The notes beneath the pieces are model-generated. The model did not search any database. It was not told where the DNA came from and saw only the letters and a program-made list of their open reading frames with translations. Source: Mucilaginibacter sp. (GTDB lineage Bacteria; Bacteroidota; Bacteroidia; Sphingobacteriales; Sphingobacteriaceae). Taken from it: a DNA stretch of 64,000 bases. This document shows positions 52,356 to 61,145 of the stretch, one piece after another; the stretch's first letter is position 1, and each line of letters begins with the position of its first letter. The stretch spans positions 1-64,000 of the forward strand of contig JAUCSE010000022.1 of assembly GCA_030445275.1 (NCBI GenBank). Direction: 5' to 3'. The position numbers and the translations under genes were made by a program.

Positions 52356-54410
52356 ATGTATATGCACTTTATATATCCGGCCTTTTTATTTGCATTACTC
52401 ACGTTAGCTATCCCGGTAATCATCCATTTATTCAACTTTCGTAAATTTCAGAAAGTGAATTTCAGCAATGTGCAGTTTTTAAGGGAGATACAGGAACAAC
52501 AGGCATCGCGCCGTAATTTAAAGGAGCGGCTTATCCTGGCGACAAGGCTATTGGCGTTGTTTTTTCTGGTACTTGCCTTTGCCCGCCCATATATAGCAAA
52601 TCGAAATACCAATACTACAGGCAAACAAAACGCTGTAAGCGTTTTTGTAGATAACTCGTACAGTATGCAAACCCTTAATCGCGAAGGTTCATTATTGGAT
52701 GATGCCAAACAAAAGGCTAAGGAAATTGCATCAGGATATAATATAAATGATCGTTTCCAACTGCTTACACAGGATTTTGAGGGGAAGCATCAGCGCCTGC
52801 TAAGTCGTGATGAGTTTAATGATGCGGTTGACCAGGTAAAGATCAGCCCGCAAAGCCGCAGTTTGCAGCAGATTATCAGCAGGCAGCAAAATTTGCTTGT
52901 TACGCAGCTGGGAGCTATAAAATCAGCCTATATTATTTCTGATCTGCAAAAAAACATGATTGCTAAGTCATTAAAAGCTGATAGTAACATAGCTATTAGT
53001 TTAATACAGCTTAAAGCCAGCAAACTACCCAATGTGGCGGTTGATTCGGTATGGTTGCTGAGCGCGGTCCATCGCCCGGGTGAGAGTGAAAAGCTGGTAG
53101 TGCGCCTGCATAACTATGCTGATGAAAAGGCTGATAAAATACCGCTTAAAGTATTGATAAATGGTTCGCAGAAAGCATTGGGTAGCTATACAATTGCGGC
53201 GCGTTCGGTGCAAAATGATACGCTTGCTTTTATGGGTCTGCAAGCCGGCTGGCAGCAAGGATTGGTAGAACTGCAGGATAACCCGGTTACGTTTGATAAT
53301 AAATTTTATTTCAGCTTTAATGTAAGCAGCCAAATGCCGGTATTGTTGATTGATGGCGGTACGCCCAATCCGTATTTAAAAGCCGTTTTTGCCTCCGATC
53401 CGTTTTTTGTAACCTACCGGGTGCCGGATGGTAATGTAGATTATGCTGGTCTGAACAGTTTGCCTATGGTGGTTATCAGTGACGTTAAGACTGTATCAAC
53501 AGGACTTGCCCAGCAATTAAAAACTTATGTTGCCAAAGGTGGTACACTGGTTGTGTTTCCATCTGCTGATGCCGATCTGGCAAACTATCGCTCGTTTCTG
53601 CAAGCCATGAATGCTGGTTATCCTGAAAAATTAATAACCGAAGCTATCAAAGTTGGTGCCCTGAACAGACAGAGCCTGGTATTTAAAAATGTATTTGAGA
53701 GTTTTCCGCAAAATCCAGATCTGCCTGCGGTTAAAAAATATTACCAGTTAAGTGCCTCGCATGGTGGGCAGGATAATTTGATGCAACTAACCGGAGGACA
53801 ATCCTTTTGGACTGGTTACACCAGTGGCCATGGCAAAGTTTATGTTGCTGCTGTACCGCTTGATGAAGAATACAGTAACTTACCACGACACGCGCTTTTT
53901 GTACCTGTATTGTTCAGAATAGCCTTGCTAAGTGGACATGACCTGCCCTTATTTTATACCCTGGGACAGGATGAAACCTTAGAGATTCCGCCGGTACAGA
54001 TCAGCGAGAAACAATTACTTAAATTGGTTAAGGGCGATCAAAGCACTATCCCTGATGTAAGGCAGCAGGAGGGGAGTACACTTTTATACCTTTCAGACCA
54101 GTTGCACGAAACCGGTATTTATACCTTAAAAAAGCAGGATAGCATGCTGGCCACGCTGGCTTTTAATGATAACAGGAGCGAATCGGACATGAGTTATTTG
54201 AACCAGGCCGAGCTTAAGGAGTTTATGCCAAAGTCAACAGCCTTATTAACAGGTGGTAATGCTTCATTAAAAGGTATTGTTACCGAAACAAATTTTGGCA
54301 TACAATTATGGAAACTTTGTATAATTTTGGCATTGATTTTTCTGGCGGCCGAAATTTTGCTCATCAGGTACTTTAAGCCCGATAAGCAAGCTGTAAAGCA
54401 ACCGGTATAG
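52356..54410 (+). CDS. BatA-like membrane protein with N-terminal aerotolerance and VWA-like domains
   Basis: A 684-residue membrane protein. Residues 1-80 match the BatA N-terminal domain: MHFIYPAFLFALLTLAIPVI plus IHLFNFRKFQKV, and a second membrane helix ILATRLLALFFLVLAF. A VWA-like domain then starts with a metal-binding D99-N-S101-Y-S103. The C-terminal part is periplasmic with a final membrane helix (IQLWKLCIILALIFLAAEILLI). Members are tied to envelope stress or aerotolerance in Bacteroidota. The ATG at 52362 (MHFIYP) is an alternative start. It heads a gene series that runs through a dihydroorotase homologue to DUF4199 genes. Confidence 0.85.
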   Translation: MYMHFIYPAFLFALLTLAIPVIIHLFNFRKFQKVNFSNVQFLREIQEQQASRRNLKERLILATRLLALFFLVLAFARPYIANRNTNTTGKQNAVSVFVDNSYSMQTLNREGSLLDDAKQKAKEIASGYNINDRFQLLTQDFEGKHQRLLSRDEFNDAVDQVKISPQSRSLQQIISRQQNLLVTQLGAIKSAYIISDLQKNMIAKSLKADSNIAISLIQLKASKLPNVAVDSVWLLSAVHRPGESEKLVVRLHNYADEKADKIPLKVLINGSQKALGSYTIAARSVQNDTLAFMGLQAGWQQGLVELQDNPVTFDNKFYFSFNVSSQMPVLLIDGGTPNPYLKAVFASDPFFVTYRVPDGNVDYAGLNSLPMVVISDVKTVSTGLAQQLKTYVAKGGTLVVFPSADADLANYRSFLQAMNAGYPEKLITEAIKVGALNRQSLVFKNVFESFPQNPDLPAVKKYYQLSASHGGQDNLMQLTGGQSFWTGYTSGHGKVYVAAVPLDEEYSNLPRHALFVPVLFRIALLSGHDLPLFYTLGQDETLEIPPVQISEKQLLKLVKGDQSTIPDVRQQEGSTLLYLSDQLHETGIYTLKKQDSMLATLAFNDNRSESDMSYLNQAELKEFMPKSTALLTGGNASLKGIVTETNFGIQLWKLCIILALIFLAAEILLIRYFKPDKQAVKQPV

Positions 54411-54438
54411 ATCACACAAAATCCTTAAAGCAGTGCTC

Positions 54439-55689
54439 ATGAATTTGCTTATCAAATCTGCCACCATTCTTGATCCCGGATCACCCTTTCATCAACAAGT
54501 AGTCGATATTTTAATTGAAAAAGGAAAAATATCACGCATTGCCGAAGATATTGAAGCTGATGCCGAACTGGTAGATGCCGAAGGTAAATACGTATCCCCT
54601 GGTTTTTTTGATCTGAACTGCAACATTGGCGAGCTGGGTCTGGAAACTAAGGAGGATATGTATTCAGGGACAAGAGCAGCAGCAGCAGGTGGTTTTACGG
54701 GAGTGGCACTCATGCCAAACACCATCCCCCCGGTGCATTCCAAGGCCGAAATTGAATACCTGCTAAACCGGGCGAAGAACAACCTGGTTGATGTTTATCC
54801 ATTGGGAACGATATCGCACAAGCGTGAGGGTAAGGATCTGGCCGAAATGTACGATATGTACCTGAGCGGCGCCAAAGCGTTTACAGATGGTAACCGTCCT
54901 GTACAGGATGCTGGTTTGATGGAACGCGCCTTGCTATATGCCCAGGGTTTTGACGCGCTGGTGTTTTCGTACCCCGAAGATACTGCTATAGCTGGTAAGG
55001 CTAAGGTGAATGAGGGTGAGATCAGTACGTTATTAGGCATGAAGGGTATCCCATCGCTGGCCGAAGAACTGATGATAGCCCGTGATCTTTACCTGGCCGA
55101 ATACACTGTTTCAAAAATACATTTCAGTACTATATCAACCGCCCGCTCTGTTGAGCTGATTCGCGAGGCCAAGCGTAAAGGCTTGGAGGTAACCTGCGAT
55201 GTGGCTGTTAATCACCTTGTGCTAACGGATGAGGCTCTTGTTGGCTTCGACAGTATGTACAAGGTAAAACCACCGTTGCGTACCAAAGATGATGTTAGCG
55301 CGTTGATAAAGGGGCTTAAAGATGGCACTATTGATGCCATAGTAACGCAACATACCCCACACGAAGTTGAATTTAAGGATGTAGAGTTTGAAGTAGCTGA
55401 GTATGGTACAGTAGGTTTACAAACCGCATTATCGCTGGCCCTTAAGTCGGGATTGCCGGTGGAGTTGTTGATAGAGAAATTGGCTATCAATCCACGAGAA
55501 ATATTAGGAGTTACAGTACCTGTTATTGCTGAAGGTGAAAAGGCCAACCTGGTACTTTTTGATATTGACACAGAATGGGAATATACCAGTAAAAATAACC
55601 AATCCAAATCTGTTAATTCGCCGTTTATAGGGCATAAATTAAAGGGTAAAGTATTATTAACGTATAATAATCAACAAATTTTTAAATAG
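54439..55689 (+). CDS. Dihydroorotase-like protein that has lost its metal site (pseudo-dihydroorotase)
   Basis: A 416-residue amidohydrolase-fold protein with all the landmarks of type I dihydroorotase (VDAEGKYVSPGFFDLNCNIG, GGFTGVALMPNTIPP, HFSTISTARSVELI). But metal ligands are missing. The HxH after the first strand is N60-x-N62, the HCED histidine is replaced (YPED), and the catalytic Asp of TDHAPH is Q304 (TQHTPH). HFST keeps its histidine. It is therefore unlikely to make dihydroorotate. Inactive PyrC' proteins elsewhere scaffold aspartate carbamoyltransferase. It starts 28 nt after the BatA-like gene; a GTG at 54433 is an alternative start. Confidence 0.85.
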   Translation: MNLLIKSATILDPGSPFHQQVVDILIEKGKISRIAEDIEADAELVDAEGKYVSPGFFDLNCNIGELGLETKEDMYSGTRAAAAGGFTGVALMPNTIPPVHSKAEIEYLLNRAKNNLVDVYPLGTISHKREGKDLAEMYDMYLSGAKAFTDGNRPVQDAGLMERALLYAQGFDALVFSYPEDTAIAGKAKVNEGEISTLLGMKGIPSLAEELMIARDLYLAEYTVSKIHFSTISTARSVELIREAKRKGLEVTCDVAVNHLVLTDEALVGFDSMYKVKPPLRTKDDVSALIKGLKDGTIDAIVTQHTPHEVEFKDVEFEVAEYGTVGLQTALSLALKSGLPVELLIEKLAINPREILGVTVPVIAEGEKANLVLFDIDTEWEYTSKNNQSKSVNSPFIGHKLKGKVLLTYNNQQIFK

Positions 55690-55695
55690 ATAATC

Positions 55696-56367
55696 ATGAT
55701 CGATCCAAAAATAGAAACCGCCTTTGAAGCCGCTTTAAGGGCTTTTTCTAAATATAATGGTTTTGATGCTACTAAGCTTACCAATGATTTTGGGGCGGTT
55801 TTTGCATCAGACGAAGACTTTTTAACCAAAGTGGATGCTTTGGACGAAGTGTTTGACAATAATCCGGCGCTTGAATCGCTGCGCGAAGTGTTTTTTGATC
55901 TGCTGATGATCAACTTTTTTAGCGCCGATGTTAAAAAGCTGGAAGAAGACTACTTAGACACACCTGAGTGGGAGGATATTGAGGAGCAAACGCTTGATCG
56001 TGGCACTGAACTGTTGAACCTCCTGCTGTATCTTAACGAATGTGAGGATGAGGATATTGAGCCAGAGCTGGAGGATTACCTGAAGGAGTTTTTATTAGTT
56101 GATGAAGATGAGTTTCAGGATGAATATCGCATTTATGAACCGGTAATAGCCAACCAGATATTGGTTGAAAGTCCGGTTGCTGAGATTAGCAAGGTGGCTC
56201 AGGGCCTTCCTGAAGACTCTGAATTGAAGGAGTTATTTTACCCGATGATGTGCTTCTTCCAAAACGTTGATCCATCTGATGAAGTAAAAACGGCTATTGC
56301 CATACATGCCTTGAACAAGGAATTTGATATGGCTGTATTAGATATACTGGTTAATTTTCAACAATAG
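55696..56367 (+). CDS. Acidic cytoplasmic protein, function unknown
   Basis: A 223-residue, highly acidic, all-helical protein with no signal or membrane segment. Helices such as TAFEAALRAFSKYNGFDATK, LDRGTELLNLLLYLNECEDE and VKTAIAIHALNKEFDMAVLD alternate with acid-rich loops (DTPEWEDIEEQ, VDEDEFQDEY). It lies 6 nt after the dihydroorotase-like gene and 27 nt before a DUF4199 gene, so it is co-transcribed. I do not recognise the family. Its acidity suggests a scaffold or a cation-exposed role (inference). Confidence 0.65.
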   Translation: MIDPKIETAFEAALRAFSKYNGFDATKLTNDFGAVFASDEDFLTKVDALDEVFDNNPALESLREVFFDLLMINFFSADVKKLEEDYLDTPEWEDIEEQTLDRGTELLNLLLYLNECEDEDIEPELEDYLKEFLLVDEDEFQDEYRIYEPVIANQILVESPVAEISKVAQGLPEDSELKELFYPMMCFFQNVDPSDEVKTAIAIHALNKEFDMAVLDILVNFQQ

Positions 56368-56394
56368 TTACTGCTGATAAATTTAAAGATCATT

Positions 56395-56997
56395 ATGAGT
56401 GAAAATATTGATAAGGTAATTAGAAAGCAGGGTGTAGTAAGCGGTATTCTATTGGGCATCATAGTTACCATAGTCAGTATATTTTCTTTTTATTATTTAA
56501 CAGAAATGGTAACATCAACCGCTTTAATAGTGGCGGGGTATTTTGTACTGTTTCCTATTATTATACCGCTTGGTTGTGCTGTTTTCTTTGTATTAAGGCT
56601 TCGTGCTAAAATTGGTGGATACTGGAGCTTTAAGCAGGCAGTTGGTGGTATATTTATCATTTTTTTAGTTGCTTGTGTAACCCAGTTTATATTTAAGGAT
56701 GTGGTTTTCACCAGGCTTGTGGAACCCAATATTGTTGAAAAAACCGAAAAAGCGCTGATCAATGATGCTGTACTTGATTTTAAAAGAAGAAAGGTAAGCC
56801 AGAAAGACATTGATCTGAAAGTTAAGGAGATCCAGTCAAACCTTGACCCTCAGAAGCATATTACGATAGCCCAGCAAGTTCAGGGACTTGGTATCAGTAT
56901 TATATTTTTATTTGTGCTGGCATTAATATTTGCTGCTTTTTTTAAACGAGAAGTGCTGTACTATAATCCTAACGCCAGTAAAGATCTCACCGTTTAA
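56395..56997 (+). CDS. DUF4199 family membrane protein
   Basis: A 200-residue protein with four predicted helices: about 13-35, 45-68, 80-100 and a final one at 160-185. The segment before the last helix (LDPQKHITIAQQ) is charged and probably cytoplasmic. The pattern (two helices, KIGGYWSFKQAVGGIFIIFL, then a long charged loop) is that of DUF4199 proteins, which are common in Bacteroidota and of unknown function. It belongs to the BatA-like/dihydroorotase-like series and is followed by a terminator. A second DUF4199 protein follows at 57158. Confidence 0.75.
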   Translation: MSENIDKVIRKQGVVSGILLGIIVTIVSIFSFYYLTEMVTSTALIVAGYFVLFPIIIPLGCAVFFVLRLRAKIGGYWSFKQAVGGIFIIFLVACVTQFIFKDVVFTRLVEPNIVEKTEKALINDAVLDFKRRKVSQKDIDLKVKEIQSNLDPQKHITIAQQVQGLGISIIFLFVLALIFAAFFKREVLYYNPNASKDLTV

Positions 56998-57016
56998 GGG
57001 TACATATATTTTTATC

Positions 57017-57056
57017 AAAGCGGCCTTTTTCAAATAGAAAAAGGCCGCTTTTACGT
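57017..57056 (+). terminator. Intrinsic terminator after the first DUF4199 gene
   Basis: A 15-bp perfect stem AAAGCGGCCTTTTTC/GAAAAAGGCCGCTTT with a 5-nt loop (AAATA), then TTACG. The symmetrical T and A runs suggest it works in both directions. Confidence 0.85.
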
Positions 57057-57157
57057 TTCCAGAGGTTTAATGCAGGTTATTTATCCCGAACATTAAGGCT
57101 AATTTAATTGTATTATAAAATATTAGCTACTTTTAATAAATCATAAAACCTAAAATC

Positions 57158-57712
57158 ATGGAATTAAAAAAAGTAAGTCCTTCACAGCCCGCAATCAAAT
57201 GGGCATTAATTGCTCTGGTAACCTCAATAATAATTACTTACGCTTTTCAGTTTCTTAATGCAGATCCTAATTCAGCGGTAAAATACATTGGGTTCATACC
57301 GTTAGTAGTTTTCTTGTTTTTAACGCAAAAAGAGTACAGGGATTTGCTTGGCGGATATATGACCTTTGGCGAAGGGTTTTTATCAGGCTTTTTGTTTGCT
57401 GTTTTCTTAGGCATATTATCAGCGATATTTACTTATCTGTATTATGCTATACTAAGTCCCGAAATGATTGATAAAACACTGGCGGCTTCGCAAGCTAAAA
57501 TGGCGGAGCAAAATTTATCCCAGGATCAGATAGATAAGGCAATGGAGATCAGTAAAAAATATTTTTCAGTTATTGCCACAGTAGCGGTTCTTTTTAGCAC
57601 AGCAATATTCGGGGTTATAATTGCCCTTATCGGTGCAGCTATATTTAAAAAAGAACGTTCAAAATTTGATGTGGCTGATACAGCAGATCAAACACCTGAG
57701 CCTACAGTTTAA
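57158..57712 (+). CDS. DUF4199 family membrane protein, second copy
   Basis: A 184-residue protein with four predicted membrane helices, including ALIALVTSIIITYAFQFLNA at the N-terminal end and IATVAVLFSTAIFGVIIALI near the C terminus. The motif EYRDLLGGYMTFGEGFLSGF corresponds to KIGGYWSFKQAVGGIF in the previous gene, so the two are diverged paralogues in tandem. It is separated from that gene by a terminator and has its own strong terminator at 57737. Confidence 0.75.
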   Translation: MELKKVSPSQPAIKWALIALVTSIIITYAFQFLNADPNSAVKYIGFIPLVVFLFLTQKEYRDLLGGYMTFGEGFLSGFLFAVFLGILSAIFTYLYYAILSPEMIDKTLAASQAKMAEQNLSQDQIDKAMEISKKYFSVIATVAVLFSTAIFGVIIALIGAAIFKKERSKFDVADTADQTPEPTV

Positions 57713-57736
57713 GAACCAGCGGGATATAATAATGAA

Positions 57737-57774
57737 CAAAAGGGGCTTTTTCCATTTGGAAAAAGCCCCTTTTG
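57737..57774 (+). terminator. Intrinsic terminator of the second DUF4199 gene
   Basis: A 16-17-bp stem, CAAAAGGGGCTTTTTCC and its complement, with a 4-nt ATTT loop. It lies 24 nt after the stop. A palindromic repeat element follows. Confidence 0.85.
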
Positions 57775-57787
57775 TGTTAAATCTTCA

Positions 57788-57872
57788 TTTGTCATCCTGA
57801 GCGATAGCGAAGGATCTATTCGACAATATGCAAATCGGTTAATAGATGCTTCACTGCGTTCAGCATGACAAA
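57788..57872. repeat. GTCATCCTGAGCG-type palindromic element, copy 2
   Basis: The left arm TTTGTCATCCTGAGCGATAG (then CGAAGGATCTATT) and the right arm AATAGATGCTTCACTGCG (then TTCAGCATGACAAA) are complementary. Copy 1 is at 33407. The arms differ by a GAGCGATAGCGAAGG/GAGGAACGAAGG change. Confidence 0.8.
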
Positions 57873-57894
57873 CCTATTTTAAGATCGGTGAATG

Positions 57895-58344
57895 TTATGC
57901 TGTTGCAACCAATTTGCTGATGCTTCTATAAACGTAATCGTTATAAATATGTCTTCTGGCAAACCTCCCCGGCGAATCGGCATTGATTAGTTTTATATAA
58001 ACAGCTTTTGGCACATCAAAATATTCGTAAGTATTACCATCGGCAAAAGATATTTTTAGCACCTGCGATTTGTATTCAAAATCGGCAATGCTTGAAGTAG
58101 TAGTGGTCAAAGTATATTCAGCAAACGACTGATTACGGGTTTCGGGAGCAATGCTTACTAAAAAGTGATAGGCTTCAATAATAGTTTTGCTTTTTTCTTC
58201 GGCATCAAGTTTGCTCTCCGGACTATCCTGAAATTTATCAGGGTGCCAGGCTTTCATTAAGCTTCTATACGTTGTTTTTAATTCCTGCAGTTCGGCAGCT
58301 TCATTTACACCTAAAAGTTTCCTGTAATCGACAATTTTTTTCAT
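57895..58344 (-). CDS. J-domain protein with a C-terminal KTSC domain
   Basis: A 149-residue fusion. Residues 1-65 form a J domain with helix II ending in H34-P-D36 (TYRSLMKAWHPDKFQ), so it can stimulate a DnaK-type ATPase. Residues about 85-145 form a KTSC domain: FEYKSQVLKISFADGNTYEY, FDVPKAVYIKLINADSPGRF. KTSC is a small RNA/DNA-processing-linked domain found mostly alone or in lysyl-tRNA synthetase-like proteins, with unknown function. No DnaK gene adjoins. A candidate -7 box (TACCTTTG) lies upstream at 58425. Confidence 0.85.
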   Translation of the reverse strand: MKKIVDYRKLLGVNEAAELQELKTTYRSLMKAWHPDKFQDSPESKLDAEEKSKTIIEAYHFLVSIAPETRNQSFAEYTLTTTTSSIADFEYKSQVLKISFADGNTYEYFDVPKAVYIKLINADSPGRFARRHIYNDYVYRSISKLVATA

Positions 58345-58424
58345 TGTATTAATTTGTGTTTTTTATCGTCGTTGAAGGATAGAGCAAATGATATCAGTAT
58401 CCACTTTTCAAGAAAATAATTTTG

Positions 58425-58432
58425 CAAAGGTA
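58425..58432 (-). promoter_or_regulatory. Candidate -7 box for the J-domain/KTSC gene (TACCTTTG)
   Basis: An exact TAnnTTTG match on the minus strand, 80 nt upstream of the start codon. No good TTG lies at -33, so support is partial. Confidence 0.35.
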
Positions 58433-58510
58433 CGCTTTTTAAGCTTAAAAAAATTAAGGTCTTGTAATGTTAAAGTAAAGGCTGGATTATGAAATGATTT
58501 ATAAACAAAA

Positions 58511-58540
58511 CAGGCCCGGAAAATTGATTTTCCGGGCCTG
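58511..58540 (-). terminator. Intrinsic terminator of rseP
   Basis: A 14-bp perfect stem CAGGCCCGGAAAAT/ATTTTCCGGGCCTG with a 2-nt loop. On the minus strand it is followed by TTTTGTTTAT. It lies 18 nt after the rseP stop. Confidence 0.85.
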
Positions 58541-58558
58541 CATATATCTTACAAACAC

Positions 58559-59893
58559 CTATTTTTTGATGATGATTTTTACAATATCGTTACCGAAGGT
58601 AAATACCATCAGGGTAACTAATATTACAAAACCAACTATCTGAGCCCGCTCTAAAAATTTATCGCTTAACGGCTTGCCTTTTATCATTTCAACAATTAAA
58701 AATACGGCATGCCCACCATCAAGTGCGGGGATAGGTAGTAGATTCATTAAGGCAAGTACCATTGATAAAAAACCTACCAGGCTCCAAAAGTGAACCCAGT
58801 CAACATGACTACCAAATAGGTTGGCAATAGCCACGGGGCCATTTAATGCTTTATTGACTTTAACATCGCCCTTAAATATTTTACCCAAGCCTTTGGCATT
58901 ATCGGCAAAAGTTCCCCAGGCTCGTGACGCACCAATTGGAAATGAACCAAAGAAGCCATAGTTGATGGTTTTAACTTCGGGCAGATCTTTTTTAGATGGG
59001 AAAAAACCTAAGGTACCATCATTACTAATCTGTGTTTTTAGAACTATTGGGTTGTTATTCCGTTTTATGGTCAAGTCAATTGCTTTGCCTTTGTGCTTTT
59101 CTACCTCGCTCTTTAACTCATCAAAAAAAGCAATGGGGTGGTTGTTAATAGCAATAATGCTATCACCTTTAATTACGCCCGCTTTTTTTATGTTGCCATT
59201 TGGCGCAAGCGAATCAACCACAAATTTTATGCGCGGTACCCTGCTAATAAATTCTTCAATGCCATGATCAGACAGGTCATTTAATATGGTGCGAGGTATA
59301 GTAACGCTAACGGTTTGAGTGCCACGCTCTATGGTGAAAACAGTGTTTTCAAGTAATACTTTTGGGCTGGTCAAATCGTCAAAGTGCTCTACAGGTTTGC
59401 CATTAATAGCAACAATTTTATCGCCTGCAAGCAAACCAATCTTTTTACCAACAGGGCCCGGCACAATACCATATTTAGCGCTTGAATTTGGGATATAGCT
59501 ATCGCCAAAGCGAATGGTAAGCACCCAAAATATTAAAATGCCCAGTATTACATTTACAGTAACACCACCAAGCATTACAATTAAACGTTGCCAGGCCGGT
59601 TTTGAACGGAACTCCCACGGCTGCGGCGGACCGGCCAATTGGTCGGTATCCATTGATTCGTCTATCATCCCGGCAATTTTAACGTAGCCACCTAACGGGA
59701 GCCAGCCAATACCGTATTCAACATCTTTATATGTAAATTTAAACAAACTAATGTTCCATGCATCAAAAAACAAGTAGAACTTCTCTACCTTGATCCCAAA
59801 AGCACGGGCTGCCAAAAAGTGTCCCAGCTCATGCAGGATTATTAAAATTGAAAGACCCAGTAGCAACTGGCCCACCATTATCACTATACTCAT
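58559..59893 (-). CDS. rseP: RIP zinc metalloprotease RseP (site-2 protease)
   Basis: A 444-residue membrane protease. The zinc motif HELGH is at H21-H25 in the first membrane helix. Two PDZ domains follow (about residues 125-205 and 205-285, GPVGKKIGLLAGDKIVAING and KKAGVIKGDSIIAINNHP). The conserved LLPIPALDGGH (third metal ligand, Asp) lies near the C-terminal membrane helices. It cleaves membrane-anchored regulators such as anti-sigma factors. It follows dxr by 20 nt, a common pairing. Confidence 0.95.
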   Translation of the reverse strand: MSIVIMVGQLLLGLSILIILHELGHFLAARAFGIKVEKFYLFFDAWNISLFKFTYKDVEYGIGWLPLGGYVKIAGMIDESMDTDQLAGPPQPWEFRSKPAWQRLIVMLGGVTVNVILGILIFWVLTIRFGDSYIPNSSAKYGIVPGPVGKKIGLLAGDKIVAINGKPVEHFDDLTSPKVLLENTVFTIERGTQTVSVTIPRTILNDLSDHGIEEFISRVPRIKFVVDSLAPNGNIKKAGVIKGDSIIAINNHPIAFFDELKSEVEKHKGKAIDLTIKRNNNPIVLKTQISNDGTLGFFPSKKDLPEVKTINYGFFGSFPIGASRAWGTFADNAKGLGKIFKGDVKVNKALNGPVAIANLFGSHVDWVHFWSLVGFLSMVLALMNLLPIPALDGGHAVFLIVEMIKGKPLSDKFLERAQIVGFVILVTLMVFTFGNDIVKIIIKK

Positions 59894-59913
59894 TATTTAT
59901 GTTTATGTATATT

Positions 59914-61101
59914 TTAAAATTGTATTGCCTTCATTGGCAGTTGTTTTATTAAATTTTGCGCAAAGATGCGTGTTTCTTTGTCAGTATTCAAATAGTCGGT
60001 TAAGGTTGGTTGTGTTATGAAATTTACTCGCTGCATACACTCTTCAATAATTGTGCTCATGGCTAAGAAACTGACAGAGTGGCTTAAAAAGGCAGCAACA
60101 GCTACTTCATTAGCCGCATTGATGATACAAGGCATGTTACCACCTTGTTTTAATGCCGCAAACGCTAAACTAAGATTACGAAAAGTATTAAGATCTGGTT
60201 TTTCGAAAGTTAAATTCGGATAATCGGTAAAACTAAATCTTTTAAAATTGTTGGATATCCGGTCAGGATAGGTTAATGCATACTGTATGGGCAGTTTCAT
60301 ATCAGGCAGCCCCATTTGGGCTTTAATGGAACCATCGCGGAATTGTACCATGGAGTGGATGATGGACTGTGGATGAACAATCACTTCAATCTGATCGGCT
60401 TCAACATCAAATAACCATTTAGCTTCTATCACCTCAAGCCCTTTGTTCATGAGTGATGCCGAATCAATAGTGATCTTGGCACCCATTACCCAATTAGGGT
60501 GTTTCAGCGCATCTTCAAGCGTTACCCCAGCCAGGAAATCAAGATCGCGACCGCGGAATGGGCCACCTGAGGCTGTGAGTATCAGTTTTTCAACCGGGTT
60601 ATGCTCCTCGCCGGCCAGGCATTGAAATATGGCCGAGTGCTCAGAATCAACCGGTAGTATCTTAATTCCATGCTGCTTGGCAAGGCCGGTAATCAGTTCG
60701 CCTGCTACTACAAGGGTTTCCTTATTAGCCAGGGCAATATCTTTACCTGCTTTAATGGCAGCAATAGTGGGTTCAAGCCCCGCAAAGCCAACCATGGCAG
60801 TAAGTACCACCGAAATATCCGGGTGTGTTACGGTGTCAATAATAGCCTGGTTCCCGGCAAGTACTTGTATTGGCAAGTGGGCTAGCGCGGTTTTAACTTC
60901 CTGGTATTTGCTTTCATCGCCTATAATGGCGTATTCCGGCCTAAATTCAAGGGCCTGGCTAATGAGTAAATCGGCATTAGAATATGCGGTAAGCAAAAAT
61001 GCTCTGAACAAATTACTATTGCCTTTTATAACCTCTAGTGTTTGCGTGCCTATACTGCCTGTTGAGCCAAGAATGGCAATATTTTTTATGTTGTTATTCA
61101 A
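59914..61101 (-). CDS. dxr: 1-deoxy-D-xylulose 5-phosphate reductoisomerase
   Basis: A 395-residue DXR. It has the NADPH-binding AILGSTGSIGTQTLEVIKGN at the N terminus, the metal-binding DSEHSAIFQCL near 155, TASGGPFRGRDL, and MNKGLEVIEAKWLFDVEADQ. It converts DXP to MEP, the committed step of the non-mevalonate isoprenoid pathway. The length is standard. It lies just upstream of rseP (20 nt), so the two form an operon. A single half-copy of the GTCATTGCG element precedes it at 61124. Confidence 0.97.
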   Translation of the reverse strand: MNNNIKNIAILGSTGSIGTQTLEVIKGNSNLFRAFLLTAYSNADLLISQALEFRPEYAIIGDESKYQEVKTALAHLPIQVLAGNQAIIDTVTHPDISVVLTAMVGFAGLEPTIAAIKAGKDIALANKETLVVAGELITGLAKQHGIKILPVDSEHSAIFQCLAGEEHNPVEKLILTASGGPFRGRDLDFLAGVTLEDALKHPNWVMGAKITIDSASLMNKGLEVIEAKWLFDVEADQIEVIVHPQSIIHSMVQFRDGSIKAQMGLPDMKLPIQYALTYPDRISNNFKRFSFTDYPNLTFEKPDLNTFRNLSLAFAALKQGGNMPCIINAANEVAVAAFLSHSVSFLAMSTIIEECMQRVNFITQPTLTDYLNTDKETRIFAQNLIKQLPMKAIQF

Positions 61102-61123
61102 TGATGATTTCTTGAATTCGTTT

Positions 61124-61137
61124 CTCGCAATGACGCG
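61124..61137. repeat. Half-arm of a GTCATTGCG element
   Basis: CTCGCAATGACGCG alone, with only a weak complementary arm. It sits between the start of dxr and the end of the GH3-like gene, apparently a remnant. Confidence 0.5.
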
Positions 61138-61145
61138 ATTTTATA

